Below, in pieces: positions 1 to 7,995 of a stretch of 29,959 nucleotides of DNA (its first letter is position 1; each line of letters opens with the position of its first letter). The translations under genes and the position numbers were made by a program. Under the pieces are notes generated by a model, which saw only the letters and a program-made list of their open reading frames with translations, was not told the DNA's origin and did no database searches. Source of the DNA: Spirochaetaceae bacterium (lineage in GTDB: Bacteria > Spirochaetota > Spirochaetia > SZUA-6 > Fen-1364); assembly GCA_003141795.1 (NCBI GenBank), contig PLNO01000300.1, positions 100,753 to 130,711 of the forward strand. The letters run 5' to 3'.

Positions 1-345
1 CTCCATCTGTTCCGCAATAGGGGCATGTCGTCCCAGTCGTCTTTGGCAAACGGCGGACCAAAGAGGTATGATCTTCTGCTATCCGCTGTTCCTGCGGCGC
101 GTCTGCCAACTGAAACCGCCGTGGGACACAGGAATCAGAAGGACAGTAGCGCTGGAACTTGCCTTGCGGGCTTCGCGGAAGCGGCAAATGAATGTCCATT
201 TGGTCGCCGCTTCGACTCACGATATGCTTCTTGAGTTTACGGAATTGAAACTCCCTCAAGAGACCCTCCCAACCGATATCCTACAGCTCTCGCAAGAGAA
301 AGACCACTCTACTGGCATGCTGGTAGGCCCTTGCATCAGAGGATT
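1..345. other. Left edge, no confident gene
   Basis: No reading frame here resembles a protein I recognise. A plus-strand frame through roughly 140-330 has plausible codon use and could be the tail of a gene, but it has no clear start, SD sequence or motif. On the minus strand the DNase I-like fragment ends at 346, so this stretch lies downstream of it. No hairpin with a T-run is visible. Confidence 0.4.
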
Positions 346-582
346 TCAGTCGGTATCCCACGCCACCAAAAACTCCGCGTACACAGGAAAGTGGTCCGAA
401 ACCTGCCCGACCGTCAGCCCCGATCCCGCCAAATCCCCAGCCTCGTCGTATCGGTAGACGCCCGACACGCCGTCGAAATCCTCGTCGGTGCTTTTGGTGG
501 TGACGATTCGGTCATAGGTGTTGCTGGATGCGGCCACAGTCGTGTCGACGTCGTTCGGGATCAACCAGTCGAAGGAGCTAGA
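346..582 (-). pseudogene. DNase I-like nuclease, C-terminal fragment
   Basis: The minus-strand frame reads DWLIPNDVDTTV, then NTYDRIV, and ends in VSDHFPVYAEF. This order matches the C-terminal part of the DNase I branch of the endonuclease/exonuclease/phosphatase superfamily, where WLIPD-DTT, AYDRIV and SDHYPV carry the catalytic Asp-His and structural residues. Only about 75 residues remain. Upstream of position ~582 the frame stays open but no longer resembles the family; the expected GDFNA block and the N-terminal half are missing. The fragment therefore stops at a junction where a second nuclease fragment starts on the other strand. It has no start codon with an SD sequence and is unlikely to make an active enzyme. 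Confidence 0.6.
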
Positions 583-584
583 GG

Positions 585-956
585 CTGCGCAAGGAGTTTC
601 AAGAAAGCCATCGAACTGGCTCCATCGGTGAGTTCTGGGCGCTACTGTGGCTTCGCCGTCTCAATCCCGACGCGGAGGTGACGCTGAGCGGCCAACACAA
701 CGCCCTCTTTGATATCGTAGTCAAAAAGCGCGGGCCGAAGGCAGTCAGGATCCAGGTGAAGACAGTCGGCCCGTATGACGAGGGTAAGGTGCTCAGCGGG
801 ATCAAGAGGGGACACGACGAGCTTCATGTCGTGGAGTTGGACGAGACCTTCCGACCCGCGAGGTACAACCGAATCAGGCGACCTGTGACGGGTAGCGGCA
901 AGAAGGCGACGTCGTTAGAGGGTGGAGAAGCGCTCGACTCCAGACTCTGGGAATGA
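585..956 (+). pseudogene. PD-(D/E)XK nuclease-like fragment, start missing
   Basis: After an in-frame TAG at 579-581 the plus frame reads GSIGEFWALLWLRRLNPDA, then FDIVVKK, then RIQVKTV. G-x-x-GE near the N terminus, a D in a beta strand and Q-x-K in the next strand are the pattern of small PD-(D/E)XK proteins with a QxK variant of motif II/III. The frame has no ATG or GTG before the conserved block; GTG at 678 would remove the first helix. The protein is therefore either truncated at the junction with the neighbouring DNase I-like fragment or uses an unusual start. The C-terminal third (after LHVVELDE) is basic and unassigned. Confidence 0.5.
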
Positions 957-990
957 GCCACCTGTTGTCGAGGGCGCAAGAGGCCGTGGC

Positions 991-1224
991 ATGAACGACC
1001 TGTACTCGATGCCAAATGGGGATCCTTCCATCGAGGGGTATGCGCGAAAGCTCATGCGACGCCTTGAGGCTAAGAACATGACCTCGGGTCGTGAGCTGGC
1101 GGTGAGCACGCTGCGAGAGGTCAGTCCCGCTTTCGCCGACGAGTTGCGTCCTCAAAGACCTGCACTTATCGGCCGACGGATGGCGATCTCCACTCCATCT
1201 GGGAAGCTATCAAGTCGGTTATGA
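991..1224 (+). CDS. Small hypothetical protein
   Basis: ATG at 991 follows AAGAGGCC, a moderate SD. The 77-residue product is helical and charged through EGYARKLMRRLEAKNM and TLREVSPAFADELR, which looks like genuine coding sequence. The last ~20 codons overlap the 3' end of the convergent HEPN-like gene and look less protein-like. Family unknown. Confidence 0.4.
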   Translation: MNDLYSMPNGDPSIEGYARKLMRRLEAKNMTSGRELAVSTLREVSPAFADELRPQRPALIGRRMAISTPSGKLSSRL

Positions 1225-1822
1225 TCTCCTTCAGAGTCCACAAGAGACCGTTGAAGCAGTCAATCAGCCCGTCCATGATGGACTCGTACACCTCCATCTC
1301 AGGCTTGTCTGGTCCGTACCGCTTGATCAAGTAGTGTATGATCATTTCGTCCACCAACGGAAAGCAGAGGTCGATGCCGCTTGTGGACTCTGCTTCACCG
1401 AATCTGATTCCGTCGTGGAGCGGGTAGTCCTGAATGACGTCCTGGATCACCGACAAGTCGTAGTGGTACATGATCTTGTCCCGAATCGTCTTCAGTACGG
1501 TCCTGTAGAACGAACTTGGCTCGCGAAGCTGCGACTGTACGAAGACGATGCGGGGCTCGGTTGAACTCCAGCATGGAAGCCCTTCGAGATCCGTATGGTG
1601 CTTTTCGAGCGTGGAAAGGCACTCCGCGACGATGGCGCCGTGTGAGAGCACTCGCTCTATCCGATCGCGCTTGTCAGCAGGACTGTCTGTCTTGAGCGCC
1701 ACATAGGATCTCAGTGCGGCATTCAGCGCATTGTAGAGGCGAGAGAACTGAAGGCCGAGCAGGAAACGCTCGTCCTTCTTTGAACTCATGGGATCCGAAA
1801 TACGGAGGACGATCGTCTCCAC
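1166..1822 (-). CDS. HEPN-like protein, candidate RNase or toxin-like helical protein
   Basis: 218 residues from a GTG at 1822 that follows GGAGTG with 7-nt spacing; an internal ATG at 1790 is the alternative start. The protein is all-alpha and has a central IRDKIMYHYD block. This fits the R-x(4-6)-H signature of HEPN domains (R114 and H120 here) and resembles the 'RNKxxxHYD' helix of several uncharacterised HEPN-like families. HEPN proteins are typically metal-independent RNases in toxin-antitoxin or abortive-infection systems, or substrate-binding partners of nucleotidyltransferases. No nucleotidyltransferase lies next to it, but the next gene upstream encodes a SIR2-like protein. It overlaps the convergent small ORF by about 60 bp. 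The family call rests on one motif and the fold pattern. Confidence 0.5.
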   Translation of the reverse strand: METIVLRISDPMSSKKDERFLLGLQFSRLYNALNAALRSYVALKTDSPADKRDRIERVLSHGAIVAECLSTLEKHHTDLEGLPCWSSTEPRIVFVQSQLREPSSFYRTVLKTIRDKIMYHYDLSVIQDVIQDYPLHDGIRFGEAESTSGIDLCFPLVDEMIIHYLIKRYGPDKPEMEVYESIMDGLIDCFNGLLWTLKEIITDLIASQMEWRSPSVGR

Positions 1823-2067
1823 GGATTCACTCCTTCGGGGCGGCGGCGCGCTGAGGATCCGAGCGCACCGCTTGCCCCCACCCCGTTTCCTCTTGAAGCG
1901 ACAAGGCGTCACGCACCCTCTCACTCCCCTCGCGCCTTCCGAACCGACGTCCGTTGCAGTCCCATTCTGACGGTGATAGCATGCCGCCTCAATGGACGTG
2001 GACCCAGAGGTACCTTGGCCTCGTGAGCAATGTCTTTCCTCGGATGGAGGGCCAGCCTCAAGCCGCC

Positions 2068-2200
2068 TCAGAGCTCAAAGAAGGCAAGGGCACAGTTTCG
2101 AACCCGCCCCACGATGTATGCGTGATCGTGCCAATCGTGCGCCTTCACGGACGCGCTGGCCAGAGAGCACTTCGATGTCGGCCAATCCGATGCATGCCTA
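2068..2200 (-). pseudogene. Possible HEPN-type N-terminal remnant
   Basis: A minus frame ending in TGA at 2068 reads VKAHDWHDHAYIVGRVRNCALAFFEL. It resembles the first HEPN helices of proteins with 'DHAAYLAGYVVECALKA', but stops before a complete domain and has no in-frame start (the nearby ATG is out of frame). It sits in the 375-bp gap between the HEPN-like gene and the SIR2-like gene. The rest of that gap (1823-2067) shows no gene. Treat as a speculative remnant. Confidence 0.25.
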
Positions 2201-3250
2201 TTGCTTCTGACTGCTGCTCCAGACGGAGGCCGTCTTTGAGTCAAAGAGGTTGACCTTGCATTTGAACCTATCCTTGATTGCTGAAATGTGTTTGGTGGAC
2301 GCATCGGAGTAAACGCCAATGTAGACGCTATGAAGCTTGTCCCCTGCCTTACGTCCATGTTTGGCCGCAGCGTTGATCGCTTCAATGATATGGCTATCGT
2401 ACTCGCCAAAATTGAAACCGAAGGTGACCAAGGAGCCTTCAATGGCGGATAACCTCTCGTAGCAATGGGACAGGTACCGATTGTGCATGATATGGGTGAG
2501 TTTGTCCTTTCCTGTCCCTGCGGTAACGAAGACAGGGTACTCCTTCTTCTCAATGCGCTTCTTGATATTTTCAAGCAGGTAGCTGTCCTGACTGTACACT
2601 TCCTTCACGACTTCTACGCCCGTGTCAAAAAGAGGAAGTGCGCCATGGACATAGAAGATAGTCTGTTCGTCCTTGTGCTTTCCCCACTGAAGCTCCGAGA
2701 ACTGAAGGTCCTCGTCTGGCACAAAGTCTCCCTCCGACTCAACCTCCCTCCCAAAGCCGTCGATTGCGTTCTCAACTTTGTTCCGCATCAGCACCCAGTA
2801 AAGGAGGATGTCGTAGTTCGTGGTAAAGACTAGACCTTCGTTTGACAAGTACTCTTTCAGGAAAGCTGCGCACGCGCGGCTCTTGGCCTCAGGAACTGTG
2901 AAGACATGCTCTGGGTGCAGTTCCTTTAGAGCCTCCAGAAAACTATCCCGAAGCTCCTTGCTTGCGTTCTCGATCCTCTTGAGGAATGCCGCGTCTGCTC
3001 CGAACGCCCTCGCAAGCTCCTTCAATGTCTCAAGCTGCTGCATTATTGCTTCAAAGTTCTTGGAGTTTACTATGGCAAAGAGCCTGGAGAGGATGTCGTT
3101 ATCGAGTCGCTCGATGAACGAGTTGAGCGCGTTGTACGAGAAGATCTTGGCATCATAGGCCATGCTGAATCCGTTTCCAAGCAGGAGATGCTTCTGACGC
3201 TTCTTCTTCCTCAACGAATCTACGACCTCGGCATAGCTTTGGAGTGGCAC
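2198..3250 (-). CDS. DUF4917/SIR2-like protein, candidate defence effector
   Basis: 350 residues. The start is a GTG at 3250, four nucleotides after a perfect AGGAGGT; the longer upstream frame is not protein-like. HLLLGNGFSMAYD (residues ~21-33) is the nucleotide-binding GNGFS motif of DUF4917. VFTTNYDILLYW (~141-152) and FYVHGALPLF (~199-208) are the TNYD and VHG motifs shared with SIR2-like (SIR2_2) domains. SIR2-like domains in bacterial immunity often hydrolyse NAD+ during abortive infection; whether DUF4917 proteins do so is inference. The length is typical of a full family member and no frameshift is visible. Its neighbour is the HEPN-like gene, which supports a defence setting. Confidence 0.75.
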   Translation of the reverse strand: MPLQSYAEVVDSLRKKKRQKHLLLGNGFSMAYDAKIFSYNALNSFIERLDNDILSRLFAIVNSKNFEAIMQQLETLKELARAFGADAAFLKRIENASKELRDSFLEALKELHPEHVFTVPEAKSRACAAFLKEYLSNEGLVFTTNYDILLYWVLMRNKVENAIDGFGREVESEGDFVPDEDLQFSELQWGKHKDEQTIFYVHGALPLFDTGVEVVKEVYSQDSYLLENIKKRIEKKEYPVFVTAGTGKDKLTHIMHNRYLSHCYERLSAIEGSLVTFGFNFGEYDSHIIEAINAAAKHGRKAGDKLHSVYIGVYSDASTKHISAIKDRFKCKVNLFDSKTASVWSSSQKQ

Positions 3251-3283
3251 GTCTACCTCCTGATAGGAGTCACTTCGATTCCT

Positions 3284-3289
3284 ATGATA
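3284..3289 (-). promoter_or_regulatory. Putative -10 box for the SIR2-like gene
   Basis: TATCAT on the minus strand lies about 33 nt upstream of the GTG start, leaving room for a short leader containing AGGAGGT. No good -35 box is visible. Inferred from its TANNNT fit and position only. Confidence 0.3.
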
Positions 3290-3474
3290 TTCGAAGACGG
3301 AGCGAGCTGTAACAAGCGAAGAACTCAAGCCGCTTCGTCCAGCCGACATGAAATGATCCCGCCAACGGTGCGGGGCGGTCCTCGCTGCGATGATGGGCTA
3401 TGGCACTGGGAACAGGAAGATCCGAAGTCCATCTTGCCTCGGGGCCTGACTGAGGGTGCTCGTGGGTGCCGTTC

Positions 3475-3906
3475 CTATCGGATGCGATTGCCGTCCTTGT
3501 CCCAAACCATGTCCACGTCCCTCTTGCCGTCGTGGATCGAAAAGCCAACCACGTTGCCTTCGCCGTCGATGTTCGCGGCAAAGGTGAGGGTCGGTAACTT
3601 CAGCTGGAAACTGAGGGTCTTGCCGTCGCGCACATTCTGGTCAATATCAAGATCCGAAGCCTCAATATGGTTGGTGAAGAGCGGCTGGTCCCCGCCGATC
3701 ACCAGCGCATGTAGCGGGCTTCGGAAGTCTAAGGTGTAGGTCTTCACGTCGTTACGCACGGAAGTGAGCTTGAGCTGTGGCTCGCTCTGGCTGGAGCAGG
3801 AAGCCAGACTCACGAACGCCAGTGCGATCGCCGCAACGACAAGGAAAAGCTGAACTGGAAATCGAGAAAGGTCGACTGAACTCCAACGCCGAGTAGTCAC
3901 CATCAT
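3475..3906 (-). CDS. Small predicted lipoprotein
   Basis: 143 residues. ATG at 3906 or the adjacent ATG at 3903 follows TGGAGG with 4- or 7-nt spacing; the second gives better spacing. After a basic segment (TTRRWSS) comes a hydrophobic stretch, FLVVAAIALAFVSLASC, ending in a lipobox (LASC) with the lipidation Cys near residue 30, so export and lipid anchoring are likely. The mature part is beta-rich and ends VDMVWDKDGNRIR, like small periplasmic or surface domains that track hydration-type repeats (DGEGNVVGFSIHDG). I do not recognise a named family. The gene stands alone, with about 225 bp to the SIR2-like gene. Confidence 0.7.
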   Translation of the reverse strand: MMVTTRRWSSVDLSRFPVQLFLVVAAIALAFVSLASCSSQSEPQLKLTSVRNDVKTYTLDFRSPLHALVIGGDQPLFTNHIEASDLDIDQNVRDGKTLSFQLKLPTLTFAANIDGEGNVVGFSIHDGKRDVDMVWDKDGNRIR

Positions 3907-4149
3907 TCTGCCTCCACATTTGCTGCGCACCGCACCCTACCTTGGAATCGTGGAACGCCCTTTGGTCAGTTGTCAAGCCGAGTCATCGCGATCGCTATCG
4001 GGCAAGGGCGCCAGGTTGAGGCGTAACGGCCAACGCAAATCGAGGTTCCCTCGACTCTCGGCGGGCTGAGATCTCCTGTCAGTAAGCTGGCGCCCAGAGT
4101 CGCTCCGACGGCCGTCAGGCAGCGTCTCCGTCAACGCCCGCTCATTTAT
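3907..4149. other. Intergenic region
   Basis: About 240 bp between the lipoprotein start and the 3' end of the next minus-strand gene. I see no ORF with an SD sequence and no strong hairpin. It presumably carries the lipoprotein promoter. Confidence 0.4.
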
Positions 4150-4855
4150 TCACGGGTCGCGTGCGTCGCCCGCCTCATCTCCCCCCAGGAGATCCTCGTT
4201 GTGCTCAGCGTATTCGGGGTCATCTTCCGCGTTGAACATTTCATCCACCGTAAACCCAGCGGTCTCGTCGAGGTCTTGCTCTGCGTCTTCCGCATCCGAG
4301 TCGTTGCGTTCGGCAGGCTTCCATGACCCTCCTCTCGTCCCGACCTTGGCCCGTGACATCTTCAGGACCCTTGGCACCGTGTCACTGTACTCACAGACGA
4401 ACTGGAGCGTGCGCAAGATGGGATACTGCTCTGAGACGGCATTTGAGTAGATGGACTTGTGCATCAACGAGGTGAGTATCTCAGCAATCAATTCCTCCGC
4501 CAGGATCAGTTTCCCTCCAGCCAGACGCTCGTGGTTGGCCTTGCTCCCAAAGACAAGAACGGCGACTTGGTCAATCTGATCAGGGAGCATCAACCCTTTG
4601 AAGAGGGCAGGGATATGCTTCTTCCCCGCTTCGAATTTTTTGGCGTACCGCCTCTCCCTCGTCTCCCAACTGTCTGCATCCGAAGAAGGCTCGATGTGGA
4701 TGAGATGGCGGTTGCCAGGATGGAAAACGACGACGTCCAACTCGCACTCATAGCCGCCCTTTGACCGTCGCCCGACGAGGACATTTCTTCGAACGAAGTA
4801 GTCCTGGTTATTCGTACCATTCGGCGATCATCTGTTCGAGGTAGTTGTGAGCCAT
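4150..4855 (-). pseudogene. PD-(D/E)XK-like protein, frameshifted near its N terminus
   Basis: The gene begins ATG at 4855 (after GAGAGG) with MAHNYLEQMIAEWYE and then hits a stop. In the next frame it continues QDYFVRRNVLVGRR, GGYECELDVVVFHP, HIEPSSDADSW and RYAKKFEAGKKHIPALF to 4150. One surplus A in 'GAATAACCAG' (plus-strand T at 4808/4809) explains the break; removing it restores EWYEYQDYFVRRN. The ECELD...HIEPS arrangement is the D-ExK-like core of a restriction-endonuclease-fold family that I know from the block WYEYxGYFVRRN...ECELD...HIEPSxDADSW. The C terminus is very acidic (DSDAEDAEQDLDE, then NAEDDPEYAEHNEDLL). It may be intact if the indel is a sequencing error. Confidence 0.6.
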
Positions 4856-4930
4856 TCCTCTCTCCGATCTCCGTTGTCTCGTTTCCAATCGGGAAGACCC
4901 AATTTGAACCGCTTGCCCAGGATGAATGCT

Positions 4931-5425
4931 CTATATCGAGAATGCCAGAGCCGTGCCCTGAACGATCTTTCTGACAACCATCGAACGCTCTTGCTGATCC
5001 AGTCTCAAGTCTATCGAGAATCCAACGAAGTCGTCGCTGAACAGCGAAAACTGCTTCAGCCACTCGATGTCACCACTGACCTGTTCTGAGTGGTTGCACT
5101 TCCACTCAAGGATGCCGATCGGATAGTTTGCGGGATTCCCGTCTCGATCCCAGACCGTCATGCGGGGTTCGGACCAGATAACGAGATCCTTGCACACCAC
5201 CCTCTTCCGTCCGTCTCCGCGCAGTTGAGGAACGGCGACCTCTATTCCGATCTGCGCAGGATCCTGCAAGACAGCGCCTGGACGACACTCCTTCAGGAGA
5301 AAGCCAAACGCGAAGAGCGAGACTGCTTCCCGCTCTCGACCCACCCAGCTCTTCTCGTTCACAAACGCGATGAAGTTGCCGAGTGCCCTCTCTATGAGTG
5401 GCTCAAGCTCAGCCGCCTTAGGCAC
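4931..5425 (-). CDS. PD-(D/E)XK nuclease-like protein
   Basis: 164 residues counted from a GTG at 5425. The frame is open to 5620, but the added N-terminal part is not protein-like. IERALGNFIAFVNEKSWVGRE is an N-terminal helix. KDLVIWSE (D80), followed by PIGILEWKCNH (E107 and K109), gives the D...E-x-K catalytic pattern of PD-(D/E)XK nucleases. Upstream of the GTG, TAGCAT lies 5 nt away with no SD, so a leaderless start is possible. It is 75 bp upstream of the frameshifted nuclease-like gene on the same strand, and the two could be co-transcribed. The exact N terminus and target are unknown. Confidence 0.55.
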   Translation of the reverse strand: MPKAAELEPLIERALGNFIAFVNEKSWVGREREAVSLFAFGFLLKECRPGAVLQDPAQIGIEVAVPQLRGDGRKRVVCKDLVIWSEPRMTVWDRDGNPANYPIGILEWKCNHSEQVSGDIEWLKQFSLFSDDFVGFSIDLRLDQQERSMVVRKIVQGTALAFSI

Positions 5426-5681
5426 AAGCGATGCTACTTCAGGCGCGTCCTCGGCGCAACGAAAGCGCCCATGGGCTTGGTAGGTTCCTGAAGAGGCTTT
5501 CGAGACGCGCCAAGAGAGCCATTTCTCATGACCAACTGCTCGGAATAGAGGCGCACGATGGGCCCCGCTCGATGGTAGCGATCGCAGACGAAGGGTCAGC
5601 TTCGGCCCCCTACTCCGCACTCAGCAGATAGTTCCCGAACCCATGAGATCGTGCCATAGTGGTCCTGTCAGGAGCAAAAAA

Positions 5682-6287
5682 GTGAGCGAGACCTATTACG
5701 ATCTTCTTGGCGTCCCCAGAGAAGCAGATCCAGCCACCCTCCGTGAAGGCTACCGCAGGGAGGCCATGAAGTGGCACCCCGACAAGAACGGCGGCTCCAG
5801 GCAGTCGACCGAACGCTTCAAGGGCATCTCCGAGGCCTATGCCGTCCTGTCGGATCCGATGCGTCGCTCGGCATACGACCAGGCCCTGACTAGCGGACAG
5901 GAGGCGGCCTTCGCAGGGCAGCAAAACATCGACCCGCAGGCTGCGGCCTACATGTTCCTCCAGGAGATGGCCAGCCTCGCCGCAGAGCTGAGCATGCAGA
6001 ATACGCGCATCTCGGACATTGCCGCGGCCCTGATGGCCAAGGGTTGCCCCCGAGATGTCGCAACCAGCTTGGCCCACGGCATGACCGCCCAGCGGAAGTC
6101 ACTTGTCCGCGCCGCGGCGGGACGCTCCTTCCTTGGCGCTGCGGCGTTCATTGTCATCGGCCTCATCGTTCTGGCGGTCAGCGGCGGCTACCTGATCACG
6201 ACGGGGCTCTTTTTCGTGGGTGCTATCAACCTGGTTCGCGCGCTTTACAGGCTGGCCTCTGGGCGAGTGCCGTCACAGAAGACGTGA
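5682..6287 (+). CDS. J-domain protein with C-terminal membrane segments
   Basis: 201 residues. GTG at 5682 follows CAGGAG with 7-nt spacing; an upstream in-frame ATG at 5643 would add an unlikely tail. Residues ~3-65 form a J domain: YYDLLGVPREAD, WHPDKN with the HPD triad at 32-34, and the YAVLSDPMRRSAYD end. J domains stimulate the ATPase of Hsp70/DnaK. There is no Gly/Phe region, zinc finger or DnaJ C-terminal domain, so this is a class III type. A helical middle is followed by two hydrophobic segments (~160-195; FIVIGLIVLAVSGGYLITTG, then LFFVGAINLV), which suggests the J domain is held at the membrane. No DnaK is nearby. Confidence 0.85.
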   Translation: MSETYYDLLGVPREADPATLREGYRREAMKWHPDKNGGSRQSTERFKGISEAYAVLSDPMRRSAYDQALTSGQEAAFAGQQNIDPQAAAYMFLQEMASLAAELSMQNTRISDIAAALMAKGCPRDVATSLAHGMTAQRKSLVRAAAGRSFLGAAAFIVIGLIVLAVSGGYLITTGLFFVGAINLVRALYRLASGRVPSQKT

Positions 6288-6457
6288 ACAGGCTCCGCTG
6301 CCATGGTCGTCATCGCGCGCGTGGCTTGCGCTACTCTGTTCGCCCGCAGGGGAGTCGACGGGCAAAGCCGCACTTATTCTCACTGGTGCGAAGTGATACA
6401 GTGTGCATCACCGAACAGGCGCTCGCCGACGGAAATCATGAAGCGGTTCGTAGGTCG

Positions 6458-7441
6458 ATGAAAGCCCAGTCCCTGTGCCAAGCCGTTGTCCTCTTGGTCG
6501 CTCTGCTCGCATTGGTGCCCTCTGCATCCGCCCAGAGTCCACTCGATCAGCTACCCACGTACACGGTTGTCTTCCCTGCACACACAATTCCGTCCAGGTA
6601 CATTCCCGCAAGGCACTATCCCGCGCGACATTACCCCGCGCGGCACTATCCCGCCAGACACCTTCCCGCGCGGAAGACCGCGTTCGGCACTATCCCCGCG
6701 GTGGACATACCTGCCATCGACATACCCGCCATCGACATACCCGCGATGGACACTCCTGCGATGGTCATTCCTGAGTTCCGCGTTCCCGAGATGCAGTTTG
6801 AAGTCCCTGACTACGCACGCATTTCGTCGGCCGATCTCCGTCGGTACGCGAAGGCCCTGCCGAACCCGATGTCGAGCGCGGTGACGGCGCGTGCCGCCTC
6901 TCGAAATCAGATGGCGGCCGTTGCCCGAAACAAGCTCTTCATCTCGAAGTACGGCAACCAAGAGGGGACACTTGTGTCGATCTTCGCGGCTGCCGACGCA
7001 GACCAATCAGGAGATCTCTCCTGGGGGGAACTCGGCAAGTTTCAGAGTTCGATGTACCGACGTTTCTCTTACAAGAGCAACGCGACCGCCCTCCGCCCTG
7101 ATGATTTCGTGCGCCAGGGCGGCGGTGACTGCGAGGATTGGGCGCTGCTCACGGCGGCTTTCTGCGACTATTGGGGATGGGAGGCCTACGTGGCGTGCTT
7201 TTTCGGCGACTCGGGTGACGGCCACGCCCTTTGCATGGTTAGGGCCCCCGCCCGCGTGCCCGTTGGGTACACGTACTGGCATGTAACAAGCGCTCAGACG
7301 CTCGAAGGGGATGCCCTCGCCGAGGGCGATTACGTTCCTGTGGACTACGATCAGGTTGGCATGCTTTCAAACGCGGTTAAGGCTGGCGAGACCCTTCGAT
7401 ACTTCATGACGCCAATGAGGACATACGGAGCACCAATGTGA
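6458..7441 (+). CDS. Secreted transglutaminase-like protein with pentapeptide repeat and EF-hand
   Basis: 327 residues from ATG at 6458 after a weak GTAGGT. Residues 1-25 are a Sec signal peptide ending ASA. Residues 44-113 repeat xPAxx, first as basic PARHY units and then as acidic PAIDI units. Residues 180-191 (DADQSGDLSWGE) fit all EF-hand ligand positions (D, D, S, D, S, E). GGGDCEDWALLTAAFC places Cys225, and GDGHALCMV places His256, as the catalytic Cys and His of the transglutaminase-like/papain-like fold; the downstream VPVDYDQV may hold the Asp. Such domains act as secreted proteases, transglutaminases or cell-wall enzymes; the substrate is unknown. The open frame extends far upstream to 6044, but only this start gives an N-terminal signal. 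It follows the J-domain gene by 170 bp. Confidence 0.75.
   Translation: MKAQSLCQAVVLLVALLALVPSASAQSPLDQLPTYTVVFPAHTIPSRYIPARHYPARHYPARHYPARHLPARKTAFGTIPAVDIPAIDIPAIDIPAMDTPAMVIPEFRVPEMQFEVPDYARISSADLRRYAKALPNPMSSAVTARAASRNQMAAVARNKLFISKYGNQEGTLVSIFAAADADQSGDLSWGELGKFQSSMYRRFSYKSNATALRPDDFVRQGGGDCEDWALLTAAFCDYWGWEAYVACFFGDSGDGHALCMVRAPARVPVGYTYWHVTSAQTLEGDALAEGDYVPVDYDQVGMLSNAVKAGETLRYFMTPMRTYGAPM
6587..6796 (+). repeat. In-frame 15-nt repeat encoding xPAxx
   Basis: Fourteen consecutive 15-nt units encode a five-residue repeat with Pro (nearly always followed by Ala) in the middle. Units 1-6 end in R/H/Y/K (basic block), a short spacer follows, and the next units end in D (acidic block) before degenerating. 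The basic half shows near-identical DNA units (cccgcgcg cores), so this part has expanded recently. The protein would present a basic and an acidic face in sequence. Confidence 0.75.
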
Positions 7442-7530
7442 CCTTGGCGATTGGACTTCGTCCTTCGAGTCTGGGCGGCCGTCCGACGTCTGCCCAAGAC
7501 GTCGTTGCGACCGAAAGAGGAGGCCCGTAA

Positions 7531-7878
7531 GTGGCTGGCCGAATTCCGATCGGGCTCTTGCCCAAAGGCGTAAGGTGGACCGCGGGAATGACAGGCGCGA
7601 TGGCGAAGTTCAGGAAGCCGTTGAAGAAGACGTTGAAGCAGAAGGGCAAAGTCGCCATGGCGTCAGAGGCTCTGGCCGTCGCACTGGAAGTGACGAAGAC
7701 CTGGGATGACGGCACTTGGTTCGAAATGTGGGCGTCCGCCCAGACTCCAGGCAAGGAAGAGATGATGTCATGGGGTGAAGAAACCATGAAGGCGGGGCCA
7801 CACACCGACTACGAGAAGTGTCGCGCCGCTTTCATGACCTGCGTCTATCTTGAGTTGATGGGCTGGGACGTGACGTAG
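7531..7878 (+). CDS. Hypothetical protein
   Basis: 115 residues. GTG at 7531 follows AGGAGG by 7-8 nt. The N-terminal third is strongly basic (KFRKPLKKTLKQKGK). The rest is helical with TWDDGTWFEMW and ends VYLELMGWDVT. No signal peptide or membrane segment. It lies 90 bp downstream of the transglutaminase-like gene on the same strand and could share its transcript. I do not recognise the family. Confidence 0.6.
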   Translation: MAGRIPIGLLPKGVRWTAGMTGAMAKFRKPLKKTLKQKGKVAMASEALAVALEVTKTWDDGTWFEMWASAQTPGKEEMMSWGEETMKAGPHTDYEKCRAAFMTCVYLELMGWDVT

Positions 7879-7995
7879 CCCCGCCATGGAGTTGCTGAAA
7901 CCGAGACTATGGATCTATGCCTCCGACGGTGAGTAAGACGACCACGCCTCACATGCGAGGGCGGGACTCGCGCCCCGTGGGGCCGCCTAGCCATA

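Noticed and set aside
6044..6457. N-terminal extension of the transglutaminase-like protein
   Set aside because: It overlaps the J-domain gene in another frame; the signal peptide begins only at 6458.
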